64,000 bases of DNA from Orientallactaga sibirica (GCA_036365145.1 JAEOAD010000024.1:9457501-9521500), one strand, 5' to 3'; positions 46,530-58,880 are shown, counted from the stretch's first letter. A program made the numbers and translations. Notes: generated by a model not told the origin, from the sequence alone.

Positions 46530-47585
46530 CCAATATATAATAAACAACTGATGTCAAAGAAAAGAGACATTTTACAAAGAAAACGATGCAGTGCATTAGT
46601 ATACAAAAATAGATGATATAAGATTATATAAAGTGTGTAGACACAACCAGAATACCTGTGGAAGGTTTCACTTTTGTTAATATTAAATTCCATTATCAAA
46701 TAATAGAAAAAAGGCATAATTTAAGAATACAGAGTATCTACCACTACCCATTTTACCTTGGTATTTTCTCTTATATGTCCTTGTCACTTTGTTACCATTT
46801 GAGTTAATGGCCCAGGCATTGGTGGCTTGCATTTCTGAGATAAAAATTTTATCCCTGAAATTTCACCTTCAATTTCTTCAAGTTTGCAACAGTTTCTCCT
46901 TATAAGAAATGCCTTTGAAACTCATGTATATATGCCCTTGTAAACATCCCTCACAATTACATTCCCTATCTCCCTTCTTGTTTTCTTTTTCATAGATGTG
47001 TCTGCTTCTGAATTATCCATATACCCACTCTTGATTTTTATGAAAAGGAGTTGTGTCATGTTTAGTGCTCAAATAATGTCTGACACACAATTGACATTCA
47101 TTGTAATGAGTAAAAGCATGTAAACAGATAATTTATACCAATATTAGAACTTCTCTATTGCCCCTTTTATGAACTTTTATTTGGAATACCTTGGGACAAT
47201 ATCAGGTCATTAATTAAGAAGGAGTGACTAGACGTCTTGTACATAAACAGTATGTGAGCTTAATATTCTCTTTCCACATAAAATTGACTGCTGAAACAGT
47301 GTTGAGTAGCCTCATCAGCTTCACTGAGGTTGACTTTTATAACACAATTTTTGACAATGTCTGTCAGCCTAAGTCAGATTCACTTGACATTGTGGCCTAC
47401 ATGAGTGGTCCTGTCAACCATACTATTCCATCAAATATCTTTGGCTTATAAGAACACAGATGTAATTTTCAAAGACGTTCAGGACTTTTAACAAGCTTAA
47501 GATATATTTATTTTTTGTGTACTTAGTCTCAGATTTTAGACTAAAATACATATTATCCTCCTCCTTATATCTTAAAAATATTTTG
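46530..47585. other. AT-rich DNA without recognised features
   Basis: No gene or repeat family recognised. Confidence 0.5.
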
Positions 47586-47587
47586 AA

Positions 47588-47690
47588 GGTCAAGGTCCTT
47601 CATAGTTCGTAGGCTGGCCTGAACTTCAAAATATTCATGCCTCCATCTCCACATGTCTGGTTATGCACCATCATACCTAGCCTAATAATA
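47588..47690 (-). mobile_element. Old B1-like fragment (minus strand)
   Basis: GTAGGCTGGCCTGAACTTC, CCTCCATCTCCACATG and TTATGCACCATCATACCTAG follow reversed B1. Confidence 0.55.
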
Positions 47691-47694
47691 CTTA

Positions 47695-49805
47695 GCTCTT
47701 GCAGACCATATGAAAATACAGAGCAATAAAGTAAGTACACTGATAACAAAGAAAGCATTGCAATTTCAATATACATGCTGTTGATCCTTCTTACACTTAA
47801 TAAGTAGCCCTTATTCTGATACTTCTAATTATATAAAACCTCTTGTTTGGATTTTTTTCATAAATTGTAACATGAGAGTGTCAAATTATAATATAAAGAG
47901 TATCAGTGCATTCCCCAATCAGACTGCCATTTTAGTCACTTTTATGATAATTAGTAAAGCCATATAGGCCTTTTTAGTGAAGAGAACTAGAAAATATTTC
48001 TTTAGTTATATTGAAAAGAAAAAATAATCAGTAGTTTACACAAATAAATCTCAACATCTTACCATTATAGAATTTTTATGTAAGTTTCTTTATATTTTTC
48101 TGTTTATTTCTGATGTTTCACATTGAAATATTAACATCATTAGTTATTTTGCTTCATATCAAAATACGCCTGTCCACGAATATTTAAATAGTTATCAAAA
48201 TGCATCTAAAGTGGAAAATTTAAAATAATTTTATTATTACAATTTGGTTATTTTTGTCTTTAGGATGCATCTCATCTTGAATATTTAGAGAAATATGTGA
48301 TGGTTTTTTAATCATTTTAAAATTGACTTTTTTGGTCTAGTTATACCCAAGCTTGAGAATTCAATAAAAAAGTGCAATCTATGAACCATAGCATGGAATG
48401 TCTTGAAAACATGAACTCTCTGAGTTCTTGGAAAGCAGGCTTACAAGCCCCAGGTCCACAACACCAACTTCTGTGGTTTATAAACCCTATAGTTTATAGG
48501 ATTTTGCTATAACAATTCCAAAAGGCTAAGGAAATATATATGATGTTTGAGGTTTAGAAGTAGATACACAGACTGCTCTTTAGTTAAAGCAGATCTTTAT
48601 CCAGAAAGCATCTCTTTATAGCAATTTTCATTGTTTTCTGTTTTCTGATGTATTACATAATGCCAGTTTCATTAGACTTATTTATAGACCCTTTGCATGT
48701 ATGATTTTTATACTCCCCTGAAATTAGCATTGTTGATTCAAAGAGAACATGCTTTTAAAACTGATAAATATTGCTAAATTTTTTCTCTATTTCAGTTAGA
48801 CTATTTGTTCTCTACACATATATAGTCAATGTGAAACTATTTTATAGTTAGTTATATAAGCTCCATGAGTGGGCCCTGGTTTATGGAAGTTTTTTTTTTT
48901 TTTTTTCCTATCCTCACTGACTTAGAGTATTTTGCCGAGATTTCAATAACAATGTCTGTAAATAAAGTTAACCTTATTTTTATAATTATTATAATATGTT
49001 GTTCTTAATACATACAATTTGTGTACCTTTTATTTTTTTTTTTGCAAATTTTCCTGAGGGGGGATTATTTTAAATGTATTTGTTCTTAGTTTGTAGGATA
49101 GCTATAACAATGAAAATTTCTAGTATTTCAACTAAGGAACAATGATCACTATCATTTTTGCTTCTTTCTTGTTTGTAAGTTACATGTAGGGTTATGAACA
49201 TCACCATTTCATGAAAGAACAGCCAGACTGATAAATTCTGTAGAAGACTGAGTATGTGTCTGTTTTAGTTAGAATATGTACACAAGAACATTATGAAAAA
49301 GTGCTATTTGATTTTTTTTCTTAATGATAAATGTTAGAGTGGTTGAGGAATAGAATTTTACACAAATTTGCTTGAGTTCTGAGAAGAGTTGCAATATATT
49401 CAACAATGCATATTTACTTACTAGACTTAATCATAATTCCATTATTCAAATGTCAACTGTAAACTGGACTTTGTTCTCTCTTTTTTATAATAAATATCAA
49501 AATTTACCATCTAGTATAGTAAAACAAAACATGTCTGAATTAATACACACATCCAATGCTATTCTATTTTTAGGTATACTGAATAATATAGACTCTGCTT
49601 TCCACATCACTATTGTTCTTTATATTCATACTTAAGCTTTAGTTTACTTGCTGGTATCTCCCGCTGTATCTCTGCACATTTTGTATTTCCTTGTTCTTCT
49701 ATATCTGATAAGTATTATGTGTGACTATTAGATGAATACTTTATAATACAATCTTCCATGCTCTGTAGGATTTTAAAAGACTGAAACTATTTGACAAAGG
49801 TAGGA
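47695..49805. other. Long AT-rich stretch without recognised features
   Basis: T runs at 48891-48906 and 49031-49042; otherwise complex AT-rich sequence with no recognised repeat or exon. Confidence 0.5.
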
Positions 49806-49809
49806 ATAG

Positions 49810-50065
49810 TCTAGGTTTTCTGTAAGATAAAACCTTAGACAAGTAAATTTATAAATAAGAGAAATTTAATTTTCAAGTCCTGGAGATTGGGAAGACTGCA
49901 GTAAGGCAAAGGGCATTTAGAATTCAGTGAAGACTCACTTCTTGCTTCACTGTTGACACCTCTTGATTCCTCTTCTGGCCAAAGGTTTGGGCACTCATGT
50001 TCACTTGACTGAAGGGAAAACAGTTCACGTCCATCTTCATAAGATTCTCAATCTCAAACAGAAGA
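49810..50065 (-). mobile_element. Old MaLR/MLT-type LTR fragment (minus strand)
   Basis: GAGAAATTTAATTTTCAAG, CCTGGAGATTGGGAAGACTG and CTCTTGATTCCTCTTCTGGCC match the reversed MST/MLT1 pattern (TTTATTTCTCACAGTTCTGG ... GGCTGGGAAGTCC). Heavily diverged. Confidence 0.4.
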
Positions 50066-50069
50066 TCTC

Positions 50070-51024
50070 TGCATTTATGAACTATGCACAATTGGCATAT
50101 TTTCCTCAGAATGAAAATTGGTGATTCATTCTCAGTATAATTTTAGAAGGTTGTATTCCACCATAATATTAGATACTGCTGTTAACATGGGGATAAAACT
50201 AAGGTTCAATGACTCTACAGGATAAATAAAGTAATTTTAGAAGATTTATTATGTCCAATAAAGTTCCATTAATATTAAGTCAGAATAACTATTAGTACAA
50301 AAGGACCATTCTTGTTTGGGTTCCCTTCTATGTAATTTTTTTTTGAGTACTTTTTGGCAAAACAATATTGAAGACAAAACTATGTATTTAAATACCAACT
50401 CATGCTCTTAATCTATCATCTATCTATGAAGTTTATGTATTTATCATCTATTGTCCTATCATTTATCAATGCTGTACTATAATATATAAGTTCATCAATA
50501 TAGATAAAATAATATCTTGTAATTTTACCAGGCTGCCATGAGGTTTTGTGACATGATAGCAGTTCAGAAAGTTTGAACTGTGCCTTCATCTCTGACACTT
50601 TCCAACTCTCACGGACCACTTTCTGTACATTTTCATGATTTATTTTAAGTGATGTGTCATCCCTCCTGGAAGGTTTATTTTCTTTCCTCTAGATGCTATT
50701 GTTTTTCTGATATGCCCTTACTTGACAAACTCCAATTCATTCACCAAAGTTAGTTTAATGTAAACATATTAAGCTTTTCCATATTAGAAACAAAGTGTTT
50801 CCTTTTCTTTGCCTACATTCTGGTTATATAAATATTGGCATTCATTTACTTTTTCTTTATGAAGTTGAGTTGACAATTAAATGTAGCTTCATTTTTTTTC
50901 TTTTATTGCAAATAGCAGCACAATTTCACTTAGACATACACACAAGCTGTATGGCAATTGAGAATGAAATAATAATTATGCATTAAGATTTATGCTATAT
51001 GTATATTATGACCATATGACTATA

Positions 51025-51025
<1 letters not shown>
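50070..51025. other. AT-rich DNA without recognised features
   Basis: No gene or repeat family recognised. Confidence 0.5.

Positions 51026-51026
<1 letters not shown>

Positions 51027-51066
<40 letters not shown>
51027..51066 (+). repeat. (CT)n microsatellite
   Basis: About 20 CT units just upstream of the composite SINE. Confidence 0.95.
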
Positions 51067-51069
<3 letters not shown>

Positions 51070-51108
51070 GATTGGTCTTTCTCCTCATCCTGAGATTCTC
51101 ACACTTTT

Positions 51109-51283
51109 TTGTTTGTTTGTTTGTTTGTTTGTTTGTTTGTTTTGTTTTCTGAGTTGAGGTCTCTAGCTCAGGCTGACCTGGAATTCACGTCTCAGGGTGG
51201 CTTTGAACTCACGGCAATCCTCCTACCTCTGCCTCCTGAGTGCTGGAGTGCTGGAATTAAAGGTGTGATCCACCAAGCCTGGC
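51109..51283 (-). mobile_element. B1 half of a DIP-B1 composite SINE (minus strand)
   Basis: (GTTT)n at 51109-51141 is the reversed A tail. The B1 body follows (AGCTCAGGCTGACCTGGAAT, CCTCCTACCTCTGCCTCCTG, AATTAAAGGTGTG). There is a small duplication, GAGTGCTG twice at 51238-51254. Confidence 0.93.
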
Positions 51284-51468
51284 TCTTTATTTATTTATTT
51301 GAGAGGGGCGGGGGGGGGGGGCATGCCAGGGCCTCCCGCCACTGCAAACAAACTCAAGATGCATGTGCCCCCTTATGTTTCTGGCTTACGTGGATCCTGG
51401 TTAGTCGAACCAGGATCCTTTGGCTTTTCAGGCAAATGTCTTAACTGCTAAGCCATCTCTCCAGCCCT
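51284..51468 (-). mobile_element. DIP half of a DIP-B1 composite SINE (minus strand)
   Basis: TTTATTTATTTGAGAGGGGC, a G run (51308-51321), GCCACTGCAAACAAACTC, CTAAGCCATCTCTCCAGCCC. No target duplication separates it from the B1. Instead GAGATTCTCACACTTTT (51092-51108) and GAGATTCTCAAACTTTT (51469-51485) bracket both halves. Confidence 0.92.
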
Positions 51469-51489
51469 GAGATTCTCAAACTTTTATAG

Positions 51490-53070
51490 ATGTTAGCGCT
51501 ACCTGCCAAGCTTTGCATACATGGATACTCTTGGCCTCCATTATAAGAATTTCATTTGGGCATTTAAAATGTGTCTTACATGCAAATCATTCATACATAA
51601 CACTTTGAGAAGCAGTGTGTATCTAACACTAAATATTTTAGCATATTCAGGACTCTATTGAAGCATATGGTGAAACAATTCATGCATGTTAAATCAAAAT
51701 AGGGTTAATTAATTGAAATTATATTTTTAATGGAGTCTTTACAGCTGTGCCCTTCCACCACTGGGTGTCACTGTTAATAATATCTCATTTACTGCATGAT
51801 AAGTGACATTTGAAGGTTTTAATTTTCTTCATACATACATTTCATATCTTGAAAGTAGATAATTAGTCCTATAATTTAGGTTAGAAGGGATAGAAATCTT
51901 ATTAAAAACAGGACAAACATGATTTCTTATTGTGTTTTGTTTTGCAAATAAGAATTAAATTCCTTTTTTTCCTATTTACATCAATAAAATACCAGTGAAT
52001 TTTGATAACTCTGAAACCACATCTGCCAAGATGGGGGCCTGTGACCAAGCTGGCGCTGTCTACCTCTGTGACACTTCAAGCTCAAAGCCTTCCTGCCTGT
52101 CTATCGATCTACACGTTTAGATGGCATTGACAAGCATGCTATTTTAGCAAGAAACAATACAAAAAGAAAAAAAAAAAAAAAAAGCCTTCATTGAATTTCA
52201 ACCTCAGGCTATTCAGGGCTGAGCCTGGGGGAATTGAATTCTTCACACGATGCACTTGTTTTCTAGGCTGAAATCTCCAATAGACCTGAAATTATTTTCA
52301 ATTACATTGAGTTAGACATGACCTCAAGGTAGTGTTTTATATTAAGTGGATAACTGATGGTTGTTATTATGAGAAAGAGACACATAAGTGCTAGAAATAG
52401 CAAATAAAGTGAGTCAAGTAAAGGAAATTGAACTGTTATCTCTAACACTCAAGATGAGAGGGAACTCTATCGCTCATTGTTCATTCAAGCACTGTGCTCC
52501 CTTTGCAGGAGCTTTAGTCTGGAGATTTATCTGTTATGTAATTTGTTCTCAGTTTTGATTGGCATTATTTTATATTTTTATTGCTGTACTATTGCTTTCA
52601 AAATTGACTGCTTAAATATTTCTTTTACATGTATTAAATGTTTCCCTTTGTCCAACTTTTAATTCATCCTTTATGTTGTTTACAAATATTTATTAACCCA
52701 TTTGTATTTCTTTTTTTTTAACCCATTAGTATTTCTATATTGTCAGAAGTATGCAAAATGTTAGTCCCTTGGTTTTTGCTTAAGAGATGCTCTGTGAAAT
52801 AATAGAATTCAATACTAGATTTTTCTGATGAATTATGATTATTACAATATTTTATATAGTAAGGTAAGTTTTGGGAAATAATTTAAAATAAGTAACAAAC
52901 TAATAAAGGTAATGAGTTTGAAGTAGAGATATAAGTGTATAATTAAATATTTGGCTTTTTAATTTTAATACAATCAAAATGTGGCAAAGTACAAATGATG
53001 TTATTAATTTGGTAATATTTTCTCAGTACTTGAAGAACATATCTTATATTTCTGATAGAAGTGATGTTTC
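51490..53070. other. AT-rich DNA without recognised features
   Basis: An A run at 52168-52183. 52020-52330 is less AT-rich and complex. No exon or repeat family recognised. Confidence 0.5.
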
Positions 53071-53074
53071 ATGG

Positions 53075-53282
53075 ATGGAAGCATGGCTTAGATGTTAAGG
53101 TGCTTGCCTGAAAAGCTAAAGGACCCAGGTTTCATTCCCCAGGACCCACATAAGCCAGGCACATAAGGTGGCACATGCATCTGGAGTTCATTTGCAGTGG
53201 CTGAAAGCCCTGGAGTGCCCAATCTTCTCTCTCTCTCTTTCTGCCTTTTTCTCTCTCAAATATAATTAAAAATATATATAAA
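53075..53282 (+). mobile_element. DIP-type SINE
   Basis: GGAAGCATGGCTTAGATGTT head, AGGTTTCATTCCCCAGGACC B box region, TCATTTGCAGTGGCTGAAAG core, CT tract, A/T-rich tail. Confidence 0.9.
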
Positions 53283-53532
53283 ATAAATTACTGTTTCAAA
53301 AAATATAATGGCCAATGCTTTGTTCCATGAAATAGTCAATGTTATGCATTTCAAGTTAGTACACTTTTGTAAAGATAAATATTTCAGAAACATTTTGCTT
53401 TAACAATTTGACCGTTAATCCACATTTTTTTAATTTTATACTTAAATAACAATAACTCATTTTATGAAAAAATACTATGGAAATTCTTTAAGTATCTCTT
53501 TGAGGGAGAGAAAAATAATGAACTTTAATAAC

Positions 53533-53917
53533 TGTATTTGTTACTTTCTGGTTGCCAGCACAAAACACCTGACTAGAAGCAGTTTAAGAAAGGAAATGGT
53601 TGGTAACAGCTTACAGTTCCAGGGGGTAAAGTCCATCATGGTAGAGAAAGCATGGCATCAGGAGCTTGAAGCAGAACTGGTCACATTCAGTCCATAGTGA
53701 AGAAGCAGAGCAGAATGACAAATCCTGAATGCTCGGCTAGCTTTCTCCTTTTAAAATAGTCCAGTAACCCAGACCAAGTGATGGTGCTACCTGCTATTTA
53801 AGGGAGATTCACAAATCTCAATTAACCGAATCTATAAAAACCCTCATAGGCAATACCAGTGGTTTGTTTCCCTAGTGACTCTAAATTTTGTCAAATAGCC
53901 AGAGATTAACCATCACA
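53533..53917 (-). mobile_element. MaLR (ORR1/MT-type) LTR, near complete (minus strand)
   Basis: Starts TG (53533) and ends CA (53917). On the minus strand it begins TGTGATGGTTAATCTCTGGC, which is the usual start of a rodent MaLR LTR, and ends near GTAACAAATACA. Internal landmarks in plus order: CACCTGACTAGAAGCAG, AAAGTCCATCATGGTAGAGA, CTAGCTTTCTCCTTTTAAAA. Confidence 0.82.
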
Positions 53918-53924
53918 ATATGTG

Positions 53925-54600
53925 CTGATTATTTATACATCCCTTCTAAATATAGCTCAGTAACCTAGCTTAGGTATTCTATCATTCTTTTGGAATTAAT
54001 CTTAAAACTGCATGTCTACATTAGGCTTTAAATTCAAACTTCATTTATATATGCTATTTATCAGAAACATAATTAGTAACATTGCACATTGAAGGAAGAG
54101 AACTGTGTTTTACTTCTGCTCCTTTAACTGCTTGTTTACTGCTTATGTTAAATTTCGCAGGTTTGGATAATTGAAAGGATTCCCAGCAGGGGTATGTATA
54201 GTGATGAGAACTATGAAAACTTGCAGTCAAAAGCACCAGTTCCTTTTCTTTCCTACAGAGCACACATTTCATTGGTAGATTATAAGCATTAAAACATCTT
54301 AAAACAAGTCTCAGTGTCAATGCACTCAGGCATCAGTTTACTGTGAAACATTTTATATCCATACTGACCAAAACAATACAAAGCTTGGCCCTGAGTTAGG
54401 TGCAAATCATCAATATTAACATCTAGAGAAATAAAAAACCTTCCAGTAGTGCATAACAAGTCACTAGCTGGAACATTTCATCTTTATTTTGACCCAAGGT
54501 CAATATTAGTTCTCTAAACTCAGCCAAACACAAACAGACTGCTGTCCCAGGCCAACTATAAAATCATTCTTCTTAAATGCCATGAAAGCTAGGAAACTGA
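53925..54600. other. AT-rich DNA without recognised features
   Basis: No gene or repeat family recognised. Confidence 0.5.
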
Positions 54601-54609
54601 TATGTGATC

Positions 54610-54995
54610 TGTGGTAGTTTGAATATATGTCCCCCAATATATTCAGTGTTTTACTAGTTATTGTTTGCATCTGCAATCACCTTGCTAGAGGCAATGTCAC
54701 TGGGGGCTGGTCTTAAGGTGTGGATTTGAGATTCCATTGTAAAGATATGCAAATGTGCCTAGCAGGAGTTCCTGAAGTGTGCTGTGTGACCTTTTGGCTG
54801 TAGTTTTTTGCTCTGTGTGCTGTGGTGGCTGGTTGGCTTTTGCTCTCTCTGTTTGGCCCTGTGGAGAGCAGGCCATTTCTCCTGCCTTTATGGAACTTCC
54901 CCTGGATCTGTAAGCTTCAATAAATAATATCCCTTCCTCCATAACTGTGCCCGGTCTGGAAGTTCATCTCAGCGAACCTGAAGCTCTCTGCAACA
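54610..54995 (+). mobile_element. MaLR-type solo LTR with perfect target duplication
   Basis: Begins TGTGGTAGTTTGAATATATG and ends CTGCAACA, flanked by TGATC at 54605-54609 and again at 54996-55000. The 5-bp duplication is as expected for ERVL/MaLR integration, and the absence of internal sequence makes it a solo LTR. A polyadenylation signal AATAAA lies at about 54920. The open frame 54697-54942 on the opposite strand has no recognised domain. Confidence 0.88.
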
Positions 54996-55004
54996 TGATC
55001 CATG

Positions 55005-55960
55005 TTGCTCAACTACTGTTATTATTAGTTAAGTATCTTGTCAATAAATTAGTTAAATGTTCTAATTGAATCTACGAAAATAAGTTTGTGTTCACACCTA
55101 GAAAATTTTGCTTCTCTTTTGTGACAATTTGCACACTAAAATGACCACATCTTTCCTGCTGGATGAAATGAATGTTTCATCTTCTACTCTCAGCTGAACA
55201 TCTGGAAATCTAACTGTTCAATGTCAAAAAGGACAAGAAAAATTCCATAAAATAATTTTAATTTCATTCCTATTCTTCATCCTTTTTTTAGACACAAATT
55301 CTCAACTTTCTCCTTCCATCTCACATGCCATATCTATTTCTTGTCTTTAAAATGCCTAGAGGCTAAGTTATGTAGGTGTTGTATATATTTTTAAAATAAT
55401 AGAATGATAAGTTGGGCACAAAATAAGTTGATCCCCTCAAAATATGTTGCTTTACATTTTACTTTATTTTTTTTTTTAGTAATACAAAATATTTATCTCT
55501 TAGCAGTGTGATTTTTAACACTTAGTATAATATTTTATCTGAACAATGCATTTCCCAGAACTATGTACGCATGTATGTACACACACACACACACGCACAC
55601 ACACACACATATATATATATATATTCTATTATCTATCCATTTATCTACTTATTTATCTAGCTAGATAGCTGTTTGTCTATCAATTTATCTATTATTGACC
55701 TATATATATCATTCAGATATCCATTTGGAAATTGCTATCATAAGTCATATACTATGAATTCAGTTTCCAAAATTAATAAAAATGAAAGAAACCTATGTGA
55801 TAGGGAATAAATTTAAAAACTAATTGTTACATAAATGGCTTTCCTCAATTTGCAATGTTGTCTATGTTTTCTCCTTGTGATTATTTGCATAGGACATACA
55901 AAATATGCACTTAAATAAACTGAAATTCTTTTTCTTGCCTAACATACAAAAAGTATAATC
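55005..55960. other. AT-rich DNA with CA/TA and ATCT repeats
   Basis: (CA)n then (TA)n at 55579-55625 and scattered ATCT/TAGA units at 55630-55695. No exon or repeat family recognised. Confidence 0.55.
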
Positions 55961-55965
55961 AGGGG

Positions 55966-56159
55966 ATGAGGAGATGTCTTAGAGGTAAAAGGGCTTGCTT
56001 ACAAAGCCCTCTGGCCAGGTCTGATTCCCCAGTATCCACCTAAAGCTAAATGAACAAAGTGTTGTATGCATACATCTAAAAGAGTTGTTTTGTTTGCATT
56101 GATAAGAGACTCTAGTGCATCCATATGCTCTTTATCTCTATCTCCCTCTCTCTCCTTGC

Positions 56160-56162
<3 letters not shown>
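55966..56162 (+). mobile_element. Diverged DIP-type SINE
   Basis: GGATGAGGAGATGTCTTAGA head, GTCTGATTCCCCAGTATCC B box region, CT-rich end. The core is strongly altered (GTTGTTTTGTTTGCATTG). Confidence 0.8.

Positions 56163-56165
<3 letters not shown>

Positions 56166-56227
<62 letters not shown>
56166..56227. repeat. (TA)n microsatellite between two SINEs
   Basis: About 31 TA units, at the junction of the plus-strand DIP tail and the reversed B1 tail. Confidence 0.95.
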
Positions 56228-56230
<3 letters not shown>

Positions 56231-56353
56231 GGTAGGGTCTCAATCTAGCTCTGGAATTCACTGTAAAGTCCCAGGTTGGCCTCAGACCCATAGGGATGTC
56301 CCCAGCTCTGCCTCTCAAGTGCTGGAATTAAATGCATGAGACACTACCTGGCT
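56228..56353 (-). mobile_element. B1 SINE (minus strand)
   Basis: GGTAGGGTCTCAATCTAGCT, AGGTTGGCCTCAGACCCATA, AAGTGCTGGAATTAAATGC. A short internal deletion after CTAGCTCT. Confidence 0.85.
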
Positions 56354-56475
56354 AATAAATAGTATATTTAAAAAGCATAATCATCATTGCAGTTTCAACA
56401 TTGCTAGCTGTGATTATTACAACCATAATTAATATTATAAATGCTATTATGGTACTTAGGTAATAACATATTAAA

Positions 56476-56755
56476 ATACCCCAATGTGGCTCAGGGAAAC
56501 TTGTGGAAGAGGGGGCAGAAAGATTGTTAGAGTCACAAGTTGGGGTGTTATGCACAGAGACTGGGGCCTACCCCCCACCCCCAGAACTCTTGACTAACCT
56601 CACAATGCATGACCCACATTCCCCGTTGATGAGGGTCCCTTTGAAAGAAGGAGGACAGGGAGGAGGACAATGGAACCAATACTATGAATGTAAAATCAGA
56701 ATAATATAAATAAAAAAAGAAAAAAATAAAAATAAAAGAAATAATAAAAAGATTA
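56476..56755 (+). mobile_element. L1 3'UTR terminal fragment
   Basis: ACCCCAATGTGGCTCAGGGA, AACCTCACAATGCATGACCC and GGAACCAATACTATGAATG match, in order, the last 250 bp of the antisense L1 at 30.3 kb, followed by an A-rich tail. It is a very short 5'-truncated insertion. Confidence 0.9.
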
Positions 56756-56827
56756 TACCTATAAAAAAAGATCATTCAGTTATTATAAACCTAGTTGAAA
56801 TATTTTAGAATAAAACAATCAAAACAG

Positions 56828-57026
56828 GTCCTGGAGAGATGTTTCAGTGGTAAAAAGGTACTTGCTTCCAAAGCCTGATATCCCAGGTTCAGTTCACCAC
56901 TTCCCAATAAAGCCAGATGTGCAAAGTGGCACATGCATCTCCAGTTCCATTACAGTGGCAACAGGCCTTGGTGTGCCCATACTCTCTCTCTCTCTTTCTC
57001 TTTCTGAAATAAATAAAAATGTTAAA
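56828..57026 (+). mobile_element. DIP-type SINE
   Basis: TCCTGGAGAGATGTTTCAGT head, GATGTGCAAAGTGGCACATG, CATTACAGTGGCAACAGGCC core, CT tract, AATAAATAAAAATG tail. Confidence 0.9.
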
Positions 57027-57029
57027 AAA

Positions 57030-58315
57030 TCACCTATGAAAATTTGAATTTGTTTGCTAAGTGATGTTATGTGCTCTTTGATTTATAATCAAAAGTAGAG
57101 AATTAACCCAAAATGATAAATTTCATCTTGCAAGAGTCTTATGTGTAAAATTGTATACAAATTTCAAGTACATAATTTGTGAATTTGTTTGTTTCAAGGT
57201 TAGGTTTATTGTGCACATGGGTACACATATAGGTAAATGTATTTTTGAGAAGAACTGTATTTCATTATTGATTTGGTCAATATCAAGGACTGGTTCACAA
57301 CAAGCCCTAATTGGGGAGATGTATATTTTGGTGTTAACTGAGTAAATTGAATGGAACATTTCCATAGGATATTTTAATACTTTAATTTTTCATGGGTTTT
57401 GTTGCATTAGAATTCAGTTAAAAAGCACATAATGAATTTGTGATGCAAATTATTTCTGTACACTAAAGGTACATGAAACATTGAAAGTTGATTTGTGTTT
57501 TTAAGAAAATTTGTAGTCAACTCAATTTTAAACTAACATGTAGTTATTATTAAATAATCTTAAATATTAGAAATTGAATGAATCAAAAAGAACAAATTTG
57601 ACCTATAATTCACATTATAAAAAATATTTCACCACAAATTGATTATCATGTAAAAATTATTATATCATCAATGAAAACATAATAGTACCACCTAATTTAT
57701 AAAGTTAATATGGACAAATTTATAACCAAGAACATGAGGAAATATTTTTGTTTATATTTTAATTAATGTATGAATTATTTGCATTTGTAATAATCAATAT
57801 GTATAATAATATTAACAAATATGCATAATATGCATATATTTTAGAATAGGAGAGTCAATCTTCATAAAACATGTATTATTTTACACACTTAATTTTCTGC
57901 TCTGAGAATAGTTAAAATTTAATCATATTCATATCTGAGAACATGGTCCACCACATTTTGCCATAGGTGTTCCTCTTACCTGCTTAGAATTTTATATCCT
58001 TGTCTTACACATACTCAGGCTTAGTTCCTTCTACTTGTATAAAAGAAAAAAAAAATAGATTACATAAATAAATTACTTCATTGTTTATTTTAATAACTTT
58101 GCTTATTTCATTTACTATAATATTCTCCAATTCCAACTTGATGGCAAAATTACTGTTTATATTTTGTCTTAACAGTATGCTGTTGCATATATTCATTTAA
58201 ATATATAATGTAATATATATACATACACACATACATATATGCATACACACATGAGAGAGAGAGAGAGAGAGAAAACGTTGATTTGAATGTAAATGTACAT
58301 CCCTCATAGACTTAG
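57030..58315. other. AT-rich DNA without recognised features
   Basis: TA-rich parts and a (GA)n run at 58252-58273. No exon or repeat family recognised. Confidence 0.5.
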
Positions 58316-58320
58316 GTACT

Positions 58321-58533
58321 TTTGTTTTGTTTTGTTTTTTGTTCTTTTCTTTTCTTTGCTTTGCTTTGCCTTGCCTTGCCTTGCCTTGCCCTTCCCTTCC
58401 CTTCCCTTCCCTTCCCTTCCCTTCCCTTCCCTTCCCTTCCCTTCCCTTCCCGTCTTTTCTTTTCTTTTCTTTTCTTTTCTTTTCTTTTCTTTTCTTTTCT
58501 TTTCTTTTCTTTTCTTTTCTTTTCTTTTCTTTT
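58321..58533. repeat. Graded pentanucleotide array
   Basis: Period-5 repeats change unit along the array: TTTTG, then TTTTC, TTTGC, CTTGC, then about 12 units of CCTTC, and finally about 16 units of TTTTC. Neighbouring blocks differ by one base. The whole lies in the position of the reversed A tail of the adjacent B1. Open frames across it in three frames only restate the repeat. Confidence 0.95.
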
Positions 58534-58667
58534 GATGTAGAGTTTCAGTCTAGCCTGGCTGACCTGGAATTTACTATGTATCTCAGTCTGGCCTCAAAAT
58601 TTTAGCAATCTCCCTATCTCTGCATCCTAAGTGCTGGTATTTTAGGAGTGTGCCACCCCACCCAGCA
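58534..58667 (-). mobile_element. B1 SINE (minus strand)
   Basis: GATGTAGAGTTTCAGTCTAG, CCTGGCTGACCTGGAATTTA, GCCACCCCACCCAGC. Full-length but diverged. Confidence 0.88.
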
Positions 58668-58770
58668 ACTCAAGTATTTTTGATTAAGCTTTGTAGTTAG
58701 TCTTCAGTAGGTAAAGCTCTGCTGGAAGAATTATCTACATATAAATATACAGTGTTTATATATAATGTGT

Positions 58771-58772
58771 AT

Positions 58773-58826
<54 letters not shown>
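58771..58826 (+). repeat. (GATA)n microsatellite
   Basis: About 13 uninterrupted tetranucleotide units, long enough to be polymorphic. Confidence 0.95.
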
Positions 58827-58828
<2 letters not shown>

Positions 58829-58880
58829 TATGTGGTGCCACCCATATTTAGGGTTATTTTTATCAACACAAATAACTTAC

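Noticed and set aside
58293..58605. Three overlapping frames rich in Leu, Pro, Phe and Ser
   Set aside because: They only translate the pentanucleotide array, which stays open in every frame because its period is five.
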